Below, piece after piece: positions 9,506 to 17,106 of a DNA stretch of 64,000 bases. The stretch comes from Pseudomonas alkylphenolica (GTDB taxonomy: Bacteria; Pseudomonadota; Gammaproteobacteria; Pseudomonadales; Pseudomonadaceae), in the NCBI RefSeq assembly GCF_004025535.1, contig NZ_QJRG01000047.1, positions 310,001 to 374,000 on the forward strand, in the 5' to 3' direction. The notes under the pieces are model-generated. The model was not told where the DNA came from and made no database searches. It saw nothing but the letters and a program-made list of their open reading frames with translations. A program made the translations under genes and the position numbers. The stretch's first letter is position 1. Each line of letters starts with the position of its first letter.

Positions 9506-11245
9506 ATGTTCGACAACAACAAAAACCGGCGACATTTGACCCTGGCCGCCTTGCTCGTGCTCGGCAGTTTCCACGCCAGCGCCTGGGCCGATGCCTATGA
9601 AGACGCGGCGAAGAAATGGATTGGCAGCGAGTTCAAGCCCTCAACCCTGACGCCGGAGCAGCAACTCGAAGAAATGAAGTGGTTCATCAAGGCGTCCGAG
9701 CCGTTTCGCGGGATGAAGATCAACGTGGTGTCGGAAACCATCGCCACTCACGAGTATGAATCCAAGGTGCTGGCCAAGGCCTTCAGCGAAATCACCGGGA
9801 TCAAGCTGACCCACGACCTGCTGCAGGAAGGCGACGTGGTGGAGAAGCTGCAGACCCAGATGCAGTCGGACAAGAACATCTATGACGGGTGGGTCAATGA
9901 CTCGGACCTGATCGGCACGCACTTTCGCTATGGCAAGACCGAGTCGATCACCGACCTGATGGCCAATGAGGGCAAGGACTACACCTCGCCGACGCTGGAT
10001 ATCAAGGACTTCATCGGTATCTCCTTCACCACTGCGCCAGACGGCAAGATCTACCAGTTGCCCGACCAGCAGTTCGCCAACCTGTACTGGTTCCGGGCCG
10101 ACTGGTTCGACAGGCCGGAGCTGAAGGCCAAGTTCAAGGAAAAGTACGGCTACGAGCTCGGTGTGCCGGTGAACTGGTCGGCGTATGAGGACATTGCCAA
10201 ATTCTTCAGTGAGGACGTCAAGGAGATCGACGGCAAGCGCGTGTACGGGCACATGGATTACGGCAAGAAAGACCCATCGCTGGGCTGGCGCTTCACCGAT
10301 GCCTGGTTCTCCATGGCCGGTGGCGGCGACAAGGGTCTGCCCAACGGCTTGCCGGTGGATGAGTGGGGGATTCGTGTCGAGGACTGCCATCCGGTGGGCT
10401 CCAGCGTTACCCGTGGCGGCGACACCAACGGCCCGGCCGCTGTATTCGCCACGCAGAAATACGTGGACTGGATGAAAGCCTACGCACCGCCGGAAGCGGC
10501 GGGCATGACCTTCTCCGAATCCGGTCCGGTGCCTTCCCAGGGCAACATCGCTCAGCAGATTTTCTGGTACACCGCGTTTACCGCTGACATGACCAAGCCG
10601 GGCTTGCCAGTAATGAACGCCGATGGCACGCCGAAGTGGCGGATGGCGCCGTCGCCGAAAGGCCCGTACTGGGAGGAGGGCATGAAACTGGGGTATCAGG
10701 ATGCCGGTTCCTGGACCTTCCTCAAGTCGACCCCGGAGAAACAGCGCCTGGCGGCCTGGCTGTACGCCCAGTTCGTCACGTCCAAGACGGTTTCACTGAA
10801 AAAAACCATCGTTGGCCTGACCCCGATCCGCGAGTCCGACATCAACTCCCAGGCCATGACCGATCTTGCGCCCAAGCTCGGCGGCCTGGTGGAGTTCTAC
10901 CGCAGCCCGGCGCGGGTGCAATGGACGCCGACCGGTACCAACGTACCGGACTATCCGCGCCTGGCACAGTTGTGGTGGAGCCATATTGCCGAAGCGGCAA
11001 GCGGCGAGAAGACCCCCCAAGAGGCCCTGGATGGCCTGGCGCGCGACCAGGACAAGATCCTCGAGCGGCTGGAGCGTTCCAAGGCGCAGGCGACCTGTGC
11101 ACCCAAGCTCAATCCGGAGCGAGATGCCCAGTACTGGTACGACCAGCCGGGGGCGCCGAAGCCGAAATTGGCCAACGAGAAGCCCAAGGGCGAGACCGTC
11201 AGCTACAGCGAGCTGCTCAAGTCCTGGGAGGCCGCACGTAAATAG
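9506..11245 (+). CDS. glpV: Glycerol-type ABC importer, periplasmic binding protein GlpV-like
   Basis: A 579-residue extracellular solute-binding protein. The signal peptide has KNRR in the n-region and a hydrophobic core, and probable cleavage follows ASAWA near residue 30. It is much longer than maltose-type binding proteins, as is usual for GlpV. A Lys/Pro-rich C-terminal tail begins around residue 530 (CAPKLNPERDAQYWYD). ATG at 9506 is preceded by GGGAGA and starts a clear signal peptide; the open frame upstream overlaps glpU and is not used. It should deliver glycerol or a similar polyol to the permeases. No glpK or glpD is present in the window. Confidence 0.85.
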   Translation: MFDNNKNRRHLTLAALLVLGSFHASAWADAYEDAAKKWIGSEFKPSTLTPEQQLEEMKWFIKASEPFRGMKINVVSETIATHEYESKVLAKAFSEITGIKLTHDLLQEGDVVEKLQTQMQSDKNIYDGWVNDSDLIGTHFRYGKTESITDLMANEGKDYTSPTLDIKDFIGISFTTAPDGKIYQLPDQQFANLYWFRADWFDRPELKAKFKEKYGYELGVPVNWSAYEDIAKFFSEDVKEIDGKRVYGHMDYGKKDPSLGWRFTDAWFSMAGGGDKGLPNGLPVDEWGIRVEDCHPVGSSVTRGGDTNGPAAVFATQKYVDWMKAYAPPEAAGMTFSESGPVPSQGNIAQQIFWYTAFTADMTKPGLPVMNADGTPKWRMAPSPKGPYWEEGMKLGYQDAGSWTFLKSTPEKQRLAAWLYAQFVTSKTVSLKKTIVGLTPIRESDINSQAMTDLAPKLGGLVEFYRSPARVQWTPTGTNVPDYPRLAQLWWSHIAEAASGEKTPQEALDGLARDQDKILERLERSKAQATCAPKLNPERDAQYWYDQPGAPKPKLANEKPKGETVSYSELLKSWEAARK

Positions 11246-11261
11246 AGGTGAACACAAAACC

Positions 11262-11295
11262 TTGTAGGAGCTGGCGTGGCCAGCGATGAGGTCCT
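11262..11295. repeat. REP-like element
   Basis: TTGTAGGAGCTGGCGTGGCCAG resembles the head of Pseudomonas REP repeats (GTAGGAGC, a short hairpin, then GCGAT). The hairpin here is CTGGC/GCCAG. A second, better copy lies at 46034. Confidence 0.55.
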
Positions 11296-11307
11296 TCAGC
11301 CGGGCAC

Positions 11308-11339
11308 AAAAAAACGGCACCTTCGCAGGTGCCGTTTTT
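11308..11339. terminator. Bidirectional terminator between glpV and folD
   Basis: AAAACGGCACCT, loop TCGC, then the perfect complement, flanked by A and T runs on both sides. It can end the importer operon and the convergent folD transcript. Confidence 0.85.
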
Positions 11340-11356
11340 GATCCCGCCATCACACC

Positions 11357-12211
11357 TTACTTATGCAGTTCTTCCGCCGCATACAAAGTGTTTTCCAGCA
11401 GGCAAGCCCGGGTCATCGGGCCGACGCCGCCTGGCACCGGGGTGATCCAGCCGGCGCGGGGCAGGGCGGTCTCGTAGACCACGTCACCGACCAGCTTGCC
11501 ATCGTCCTGACGGTTGATGCCGACGTCGATGACGATGGCGCCTTCCTTGATCCACTCGCCTTTGATCAGGCCTGGCTTGCCAGCGGCAACCACAACCAGG
11601 TCGGCGCGGCCGACATGGCCGGCCAGGTCTTTGGTGAAGCGGTGGGTGACGGTGACGGTGCAGCCGGCCAGCAGCAGTTCCATGGCCATCGGGCGACCGA
11701 CGATGTTCGAGGCGCCAACCACCACGGCGTTCATGCCGTACAGGTCCTGACCGGTGCTTTCCAGCAGGGTCATGATGCCTTTGGGCGTACACGGGCGCAG
11801 CAGCGGAATACGCTGGGCCAGGCGACCGACGTTATAAGGGTGGAAACCGTCGACGTCTTTGTCCGGGCGAATGCGCTCGAGCAGCAGCGAGGCATCCAGG
11901 TGTGCCGGCAGCGGCAACTGCAGCAGGATACCGTCGATGTTCGCATCATCATTGAGGCGGTCGATCAGGTCGGTCAGGGTCTGTTGAGTGGTCTCGCTGG
12001 GCAGGTCGAAGGCCTGGGAGATAAAGCCGACCTCTTCACAGTCTTTACGCTTGTGCGAGACATAGACTTGAGACGCGGGGTCGGTGCCGACCAGGATCAC
12101 CGCCAGGCCTGGAGTACGCAGGCCTTGCTGGCGACGCTCCACGACACGTTGGGCGATCTGCTGGCGCAGGCTGGCGGCGATCGCCTTGCCGTCAATAAGG
12201 TGTGCAGTCAT
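11357..12211 (-). CDS. folD: Bifunctional 5,10-methylene-THF dehydrogenase/cyclohydrolase FolD
   Basis: A 284-residue FolD. It oxidises 5,10-methylene-THF with NADP+ and hydrolyses methenyl-THF to 10-formyl-THF for purines and initiator tRNA. The Tyr-x3-Lys pair is Tyr50/Lys54 (YVSHK), the substrate loop [12 protein letters not shown] lies near 100, and the Rossmann region [14 protein letters not shown] near 165. Full length, with ATG at 12211. It is convergent with the importer operon and its promoter lies in the 285-base gap toward the tRNA cluster. Confidence 0.95.
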   Translation of the reverse strand: MTAHLIDGKAIAASLRQQIAQRVVERRQQGLRTPGLAVILVGTDPASQVYVSHKRKDCEEVGFISQAFDLPSETTQQTLTDLIDRLNDDANIDGILLQLPLPAHLDASLLLERIRPDKDVDGFHPYNVGRLAQRIPLLRPCTPKGIMTLLESTGQDLYGMNAVVVGASNIVGRPMAMELLLAGCTVTVTHRFTKDLAGHVGRADLVVVAAGKPGLIKGEWIKEGAIVIDVGINRQDDGKLVGDVVYETALPRAGWITPVPGGVGPMTRACLLENTLYAAEELHK

Positions 12212-12311
12212 GACGCGTGATTAACCATCGAGAGGGAATAAAAAGAGCGCGCATTCTCGCATGAAGGGGGCCGAGGGCAAAGGCGCTTGGTCCGGGTATT
12301 CCCCTAACCCC

Positions 12312-12369
12312 TTAAATAAAATGAATTTTTTTCAAAAAAGAGTTGACGACCTTTCCACTCGTCTATAAC
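12312..12369 (+). promoter_or_regulatory. Promoter of the tRNA cluster with AT-rich UP-like element
   Basis: TTGACG (12343-12348) and TATAAC (12364-12369) are 15 bases apart and are preceded by an A/T-rich stretch (12312-12340) typical of UP elements on stable-RNA promoters. The 127-base leader to the first tRNA shows no ORF of note. The remaining bases 12212-12311 must hold the folD promoter, which I cannot place exactly. Confidence 0.6.
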
Positions 12370-12496
12370 ATTCGTCGCACTTGTCGGGCAGAGCCTAGCA
12401 CTGGTTAGCAAGGTCAGGCAGAATGAGCGGATTTGTTAGCTTGTTCGGTACGGCTAAAAGTTAATTTGTAATCGTAACAGAAAGCAGATTAAATAT

Positions 12497-12573
12497 GCGC
12501 CCGTAGCTCAGCTGGATAGAGCATCCGCCTTCTAAGCGGATGGTCGCAGGTTCGAGTCCTGCCGGGTGCGCCA
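12497..12573 (+). tRNA. tRNA-Arg (anticodon TCT)
   Basis: A 77-base cloverleaf with acceptor GCGCCCG pairing the 3' side, anticodon stem TCCGC/GCGGA and loop CTTCTAA giving anticodon TCT, TTCGAGT in the T-loop, and an encoded CCA end. It decodes AGA. Confidence 0.97.
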
Positions 12574-12614
12574 ATAGGCAGCTTAGGCACAAGTAAAGCG
12601 GTAAATGCAATATG

Positions 12615-12690
12615 GTGGGCGTAGCTCAGTTGGTAGAGCACAGGATTGTGACTCCTGTTGTCGTGGGTTCGATCCCCATCGTCCACCCCA
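12615..12690 (+). tRNA. tRNA-His (anticodon GTG)
   Basis: A 76-base cloverleaf with anticodon stem CAGGA/TCCTG and loop TTGTGAC giving GTG, and an encoded CCA. A G at 12614 can supply the extra 5' G(-1) opposite C73 that is typical of tRNA-His. Confidence 0.97.
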
Positions 12691-12697
12691 TATTCTA

Positions 12698-12727
12698 AAA
12701 GGCGCCCGATGAAAATCCGGCGCCTTT
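12698..12727 (+). other. Hairpin inside the tRNA cluster
   Basis: AAAGGCGCC pairs perfectly over 9 bp with GGCGCCTTT across a 12-base loop, between tRNA-His and tRNA-Leu. There is no long T-tract, so it is either a weak terminator or a processing signal. Confidence 0.5.
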
Positions 12728-12743
12728 GCTTTAAAAGCTTCAT

Positions 12744-12828
12744 GCGGACGTGGTGAAATTGGTAGACACACTGGATTTAGGTTCCAGCGGCGCAAGCTGT
12801 AAGAGTTCGAGTCTCTTCGTCCGCACCA
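12744..12828 (+). tRNA. tRNA-Leu (anticodon TAG)
   Basis: An 85-base class II tRNA with a long variable arm, anticodon stem CTGGA/TCCAG, loop TTTAGGT giving TAG, and an encoded CCA. It decodes CUA and related codons. It is the last tRNA of the cluster and borders the variable region that follows. Confidence 0.97.
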
Positions 12829-12871
12829 TCCAAGCTTTCACGGTACTTCGCTGAAGTGCATGAAAGCCTCG

Positions 12872-12898
12872 AAAAAGCCGCCTTGTGCGGCTTTTTTC
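12872..12898 (+). terminator. Terminator of the tRNA cluster
   Basis: AAAAAGCCGC, loop CTTGT, GCGGCTTTTTT: a GC stem followed by six T. Confidence 0.85.
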
Positions 12899-12930
12899 GT
12901 TTCTGCGGTAATGGTCTTGAATTGCGAGTA

Positions 12931-13015
12931 GTCGAAGCCCGCAAGGCGGGATGGTGGGCGTTATGCTGGACGATCATCACGCCAGCAACGGCAGTTGTCG
13001 GCTGCGGGCTTCGAC
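12931..13015. repeat. Inverted repeat pair, 13-base arms
   Basis: GTCGAAGCCCGCA (12931-12943) and its exact complement (13003-13015) are 59 bases apart. Smaller hairpins lie inside, including CCCGC/GCGGG next to the left arm. The stretch 12899-13054 holds no believable gene. It could be a small palindromic mobile element, a structured RNA or a remnant at the tRNA border. Confidence 0.45.
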
Positions 13016-13054
13016 ACTCAGGCAATAATCTCAACTGCTCCGAGCAGCAGGTGG

Positions 13055-13357
13055 TTATTCATCTCCCGTTTGCATTACTCCCTTTGCGCCATCGTCAGCG
13101 AATTGCTCGACGGGTACCGGGGCATTGGGATGCATCGAGTGTGAACCATTTCTTCCGACTGCCTGGATGTATCCAGATGCACTGTCGGCAGCGTCGTTGC
13201 CTTCCGTTGCTGAAACCGATGTCGTCATGGCCTGGAAGTCGCCAGATTCACCCGTGGTGCTGATCCGGTTTAGCTGTTCAGATGAGTCTGCAAGCGCCGA
13301 CAGGCTGGCTGCGGTTAGCAGTGCTGCAGTCATCGCGCTCAGTAGGGTGGTACTCAT
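13055..13357 (-). CDS. Small exported protein of unknown function
   Basis: A 100-residue protein with a clear signal peptide (hydrophobic residues 4-21, probable cleavage after LSALA near residue 23). The mature part of about 77 residues is polar and rich in Ser, Gly, Asp and Ala, with no cysteine. ATG at 13357 has GGAGG 8 bases upstream, which decides the start. I do not recognise the family. It is on the same strand as the following lipoprotein and pfe genes, but its own good ribosome-binding site and a 91-base gap do not prove an operon. Confidence 0.65.
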   Translation of the reverse strand: MSTTLLSAMTAALLTAASLSALADSSEQLNRISTTGESGDFQAMTTSVSATEGNDAADSASGYIQAVGRNGSHSMHPNAPVPVEQFADDGAKGVMQTGDE

Positions 13358-13448
13358 TGTCGTACGCCTCCGTTTAGAGTCGCACGTCAAGTTTGAACCT
13401 CGGAGCAAAAAGCGTGGCTGCAGGTGACCAGCGGCCGGTAATCAGGCT

Positions 13449-13769
13449 TCAGTATTCCAGGCGCCGCACCGGTACATTGCCATGCTGAAACTGCTGATAG
13501 CCGGTATAAGGAATAAGGAGGGTATCGGCTATGCCCGAGGCGGCCATATCCACAAGGATCGCCCCTGAGGACCAATGGCTACCCGATCGGGGCGGTCCGT
13601 CGAAGTTGCAGAACTGATAGGCGACGCCACTGTAGGCGCGTGGTATCGAATGACAGTTCGATTCCCATCTGGCCAGATCATCCACGGCGCCCGCTTCGTT
13701 GGTCACGGTTTTGATGGTGCCGCATCCCGTCAATCCAGCCAGCAGCAGTGCTGCAATCCATGGCTTCAT
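13449..13769 (-). CDS. YceK/YidQ-type lipoprotein (DUF1375)
   Basis: A 106-residue lipoprotein. The signal peptide ends in the lipobox LTGC, so Cys16 is the lipidated residue. The body carries the short YceK/DUF1375-like pattern: a conserved region around YSGVAYQFC, then a hydrophobic stretch (about 68-82) and the phrase DTLLIPYTGYQQ. The function of the family is unknown. ATG at 13769 follows AAGGAGAG. Family assignment is by pattern only. Confidence 0.7.
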   Translation of the reverse strand: MKPWIAALLLAGLTGCGTIKTVTNEAGAVDDLARWESNCHSIPRAYSGVAYQFCNFDGPPRSGSHWSSGAILVDMAASGIADTLLIPYTGYQQFQHGNVPVRRLEY

Positions 13770-13838
13770 ATATAACGCTCTCCTTTGAATGCGACGATCA
13801 TAGCGCGTCGAACGCATCAATGGGTAGAGACGGCCCGG

Positions 13839-14732
13839 CTACCTGGACATCCCCTCGATCACCCAGTTCAGCGATGCGGGCAGCATGGGGCCATGGCCAA
13901 GCCCGTCGAAGCGTTTGAACGTGACCTGCAGCCCCGGTACCTTCGCCAGGTCCGCGGTCAGCTCGCGGGCAGGGCGCTCGGCATCGCCTTTGCTCGGCTC
14001 GCGCGGGCGTGAAGGTTCATCGCCGCCGCGCATTACCAGTAACTGGGGTCGACTGTTGCCCAGGCGTTGCTGCAATCCGGCGGCTTCGCGCACGACTGCG
14101 CCGTCATGCCACCACAGCGATGGGCTGGCGGCGGCGTAGTCGCTGAATTCTCCCGGGCGGGTGAACAGCGCGTGCAGCACGGCCAGCCCGCCGTAGGAGT
14201 GGCCCCAGAGGGTCTGTCGGCTGTTGTCGATGGGGGCGACATTGGCAACCATCGGGCGCATGCGTTGGTTGAGCAGGTCGAAGAAGGCATCTACGCCACC
14301 ACTGGGTTGCCCGGTCAGCGGGTCAAGCTGCTCGCGCTGTCCGGGCAGGTTCGGGGTGTAGTCGTAAGTCCGGGCGCTGCGTTCGATGCGCTGATCGGTC
14401 TGGTAGCCGACAGCCACCAGCAGCGGCGCCTGACCCTCGGCAAGGGTGTGCAACTGGTCGTCATTCAAGGCGCTGATGGCGGCATTGCCATCGAGCATCC
14501 AGAGCACCGGATAGCCTGCGGCAGGGGCTGGCCGGTCAGGCTTGCCGACCCACAGTTGATAGTGGCGTTTGCCATCGGCAGAACTCAGCTGGAGTGTGGT
14601 AAAGAAGTAAGCCAGGTCCTGGCGCTGCAGCAGGCTGGCGTCCATCTGCTGTGCCGGTGCCGGTTGCGCCAGGGTGATGCCTGGAACTGCCAGGGCCAGT
14701 ATCCACGCTAACGCTAAGGTGCAGTTTTTCAT
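13839..14732 (-). CDS. pfeE: Periplasmic siderophore esterase, PfeE/IroE-like
   Basis: A 297-residue alpha/beta-hydrolase with a signal peptide cleaved near residue 22 (ITLAQ). The nucleophile is Ser179 in GHSYGG and the catalytic His is probably His280 in GLGHGP; Asp238 may complete the triad. This matches PfeE and IroE, which hydrolyse ferric enterobactin in the periplasm to release iron. The gene follows the receptor gene on the same strand by 67 bases, the same order as pfeA-pfeE in P. aeruginosa. Other substrates such as salmochelin or similar catecholates cannot be excluded. Confidence 0.82.
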   Translation of the reverse strand: MKNCTLALAWILALAVPGITLAQPAPAQQMDASLLQRQDLAYFFTTLQLSSADGKRHYQLWVGKPDRPAPAAGYPVLWMLDGNAAISALNDDQLHTLAEGQAPLLVAVGYQTDQRIERSARTYDYTPNLPGQREQLDPLTGQPSGGVDAFFDLLNQRMRPMVANVAPIDNSRQTLWGHSYGGLAVLHALFTRPGEFSDYAAASPSLWWHDGAVVREAAGLQQRLGNSRPQLLVMRGGDEPSRPREPSKGDAERPARELTADLAKVPGLQVTFKRFDGLGHGPMLPASLNWVIEGMSR

Positions 14733-14799
14733 CAGGTGTTCTCTGTAGGGGTTCCGGGCATGACCGCCGCCGGCTACGAAACCGGGCGGCGGTTTGCGG

Positions 14800-17031
14800 T
14801 CAGAAGGACGCGGTCAGGCTGGTGTAGAGGGTGCGACCCGGTTCGTTGTACGTGGCAGCGCCAGCCCCTTCGATGCCGGCAACGCCCTGAGCGTTGCCTG
14901 CCCGGAACAGGCGCTTGTCAAACAGATTGTCCATCCCGGTGGTGAGGCTCAAATTTTTGGTTATGGTGTAGGTACCACTTATGCCGACCAAAGCATAGGG
15001 TGAAAGTTGATCGTTTGCGCTGCCCGTCACGCGATCGCCGTGGTAATCGTATTTTTTCGGCGTTTGCTTTCCGTACCAGGCAACGCTCAGTTGCAGCGAA
15101 AGATCGTCCCTGGCCTGCCAGTCGAGCATTGAGTTGAGGGTGTAGTCCGGAGTCACTGAGAGTGTTTCGCCGGTGGTCTTGTTCTTTGACTCAAGCATGT
15201 AGGTCAGGTTGTTGTTCCAGGTCAGCTGGTCGCTCAGCGGGATGGTCAGCGTTCCTTCCAGGCCTTCTACCAGCGCCTTGGGAATGTTCTCCCATTGGTA
15301 GACCGATGAGTTGACATAGCTGCCGGTGCCACCTGAAGCGTTGCCGATGGGGCTCAGGCCAGAGTCGATCTTGTTCTTGTAGTCATTGCGAAAGTACGTA
15401 ATGCCTGCGACCCAGCCATTGTTCTTGAATTCGATGCCCAGCTCTTTATTGACGCTGGTCTCGGCGTCGAGGTTTTCATTGCCTTGCAGGTAACAGCTGG
15501 TGCTCTGGCCATAACAGCCCTGGCCGCGGCTGTAGAGCAGGTAGTCTGGGTTGAGTTGATACAGGTTGGGCGCTTTGTAGGCGCGGGCGATACCGGCCTT
15601 GAGAGTGATCGTGTTGCTCAGCGCATGTGACAGGTTGAGCGATGGGCTCCAGTTGTCTCCGACAATGCTGTGATGATCGAAGCGCAAGGCTGGCGTAAGC
15701 ATGGTGCCGGGCAGCAGTTCGATGTTGTCTTCGGCGAACAGCGAGACGATCTGAGCCTGCGAAGTGGTGTCGCGGCCGCTGCTGCTCAGCCCGTCGACGG
15801 CACCGCCCTCGCTGGTGCTCTGGGTGTTGGCGCTGGGGTCATCGAGCTTTTGCTGGCTCCACTCGGCGCCCAGGGTCAGAGTCTGGTCACGCCAGGCGTG
15901 CAGCGGCAGGTTGAGTTCACCATGCGCGGTGAGGTCACGCAAGGTCGAGGTATAGAAGTCGACGCTGCTGAAAATACCTTCGGTGCCGCCGGCCAAGCCT
16001 TCATTGATCCGCGAGTTGCGGGTCTTTTCATATTGCAGATAGGCCATGGAGCTGCCGAAGTCCCAGTCGCCGTTGTGGGTGAGCGCATAAGTCTCGCGGT
16101 ACAGGCGGTTGGTCTCTTTGCCGAGCATGCTTTTTACGTTGGCATTGGAGTTGGTGTTCTGGGTGTCGCCGGTATAGATGTTGCCCTGGCGGCTGAAGCC
16201 GGCTTCAAGCGACAGGGTCTGCTCCGGGCTCAGGCGCCAGGTCAGTTGGCCATTGAGGTCTTTGTTGCGTACGCCTTCGCGACCGGCGGGAAGGGTGCCG
16301 GCCTGGTTGCCGGTGCGCACCGACTCATGGCCCTGGTTGATATCCCAGTCGTCGGCGTCGGTCTTGGCCACATTGCCGTAGGCGCGGAAGCTGAGGGTGT
16401 CGGTAAGCGCGCCGCTGAGGCCGAAGGTCATGCGTTTGCTAGCGCCTTCGTCGCCGTGCTGGGGAAAGTTCTGGTAAACCGTAACGTTGCCGTGGGTCTC
16501 GGGGCTGGCCTGCTTGGTGATGATGTTCACCACCCCGCCCATGGCGCCCGAGCCGTAGCGCGCTGCTGCCGGGCCGCGAATGACTTCGATGCGCTCGACC
16601 TGATCGGCCGGTACCCAGTTGGTATCGCCGCGTGAGTCACGTTCGCCGCGCCAGCCGTAGCGCACCGAACTGCGGCTGCTGACGGGCTTGCCGTCGACCA
16701 GGATCAGGGTGTTCTCCGGGCCCATGCCACGAATATCGATTTGCCGATTGTTGCCGCGTTGGCCGCTGGTCGAGTTCCCCGTCAGGTTCACCCCTGGCAT
16801 GGTCCGGATGATCTGCGACAGGTCGTTGGCCGGAGGGCGCTTCTTGATGTCTTCAGCGGTGATCACCGAGACGCCAGGTGCCTGTTTGGTCTCCTCCAGC
16901 GCCGTGGCTACTACCGACTGGCTTTCCAGTTCGATGGGCTCTGGTTGGGTAGTGGCAGCCTGCACGGCGCTGGCCAGCAAGCAGCTGGACAGCAGCAGGT
17001 AAGGGGCGAGGGACAGCGGGCGGGGCGACAT
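14800..17031 (-). CDS. pfeA: TonB-dependent ferric-enterobactin receptor, PfeA/FepA-like
   Basis: A 743-residue outer-membrane receptor. The signal peptide is cleaved near residue 25 (SAVQA). A TonB-box-like stretch follows (about 35-45), then the plug (about 45-170, with IDIRGMGPENTLILVDGKP and VERIEVIRGPAAARYGSGA). The 22-strand barrel ends in a terminal Phe (SLTASF). The plug motifs are those of FepA/PfeA/PirA catecholate receptors. Adjacent PfeS/PfeR genes and an esterase gene support ferric enterobactin as ligand. A palindrome lies 51 bases upstream of its start. Confidence 0.9.
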   Translation of the reverse strand: MSPRPLSLAPYLLLSSCLLASAVQAATTQPEPIELESQSVVATALEETKQAPGVSVITAEDIKKRPPANDLSQIIRTMPGVNLTGNSTSGQRGNNRQIDIRGMGPENTLILVDGKPVSSRSSVRYGWRGERDSRGDTNWVPADQVERIEVIRGPAAARYGSGAMGGVVNIITKQASPETHGNVTVYQNFPQHGDEGASKRMTFGLSGALTDTLSFRAYGNVAKTDADDWDINQGHESVRTGNQAGTLPAGREGVRNKDLNGQLTWRLSPEQTLSLEAGFSRQGNIYTGDTQNTNSNANVKSMLGKETNRLYRETYALTHNGDWDFGSSMAYLQYEKTRNSRINEGLAGGTEGIFSSVDFYTSTLRDLTAHGELNLPLHAWRDQTLTLGAEWSQQKLDDPSANTQSTSEGGAVDGLSSSGRDTTSQAQIVSLFAEDNIELLPGTMLTPALRFDHHSIVGDNWSPSLNLSHALSNTITLKAGIARAYKAPNLYQLNPDYLLYSRGQGCYGQSTSCYLQGNENLDAETSVNKELGIEFKNNGWVAGITYFRNDYKNKIDSGLSPIGNASGGTGSYVNSSVYQWENIPKALVEGLEGTLTIPLSDQLTWNNNLTYMLESKNKTTGETLSVTPDYTLNSMLDWQARDDLSLQLSVAWYGKQTPKKYDYHGDRVTGSANDQLSPYALVGISGTYTITKNLSLTTGMDNLFDKRLFRAGNAQGVAGIEGAGAATYNEPGRTLYTSLTASF

Positions 17032-17081
17032 CTTCGGTCTCCGAAACAGCGTGCGGAAGGTAAGAGGTCGTAGATGATAAG

Positions 17082-17099
17082 TACTCTTAATTGAGAGTA
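17082..17099 (-). promoter_or_regulatory. Palindromic operator candidate upstream of pfeA
   Basis: TACTCTTAATTGAGAGTA is an 18-base near-perfect palindrome (arms TACTCT/AGAGTA) in the 75-base gap between pfeS and pfeA. By position it is a candidate site for PfeR; the alternative is Fur, though the match to the Fur consensus is weak. Confidence 0.5.
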
Positions 17100-17106
17100 A
17101 AGCTCA

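Noticed and set aside
12489..13034. Antisense frames across the tRNA cluster
   Set aside because: They run through three clear tRNAs and a terminator.
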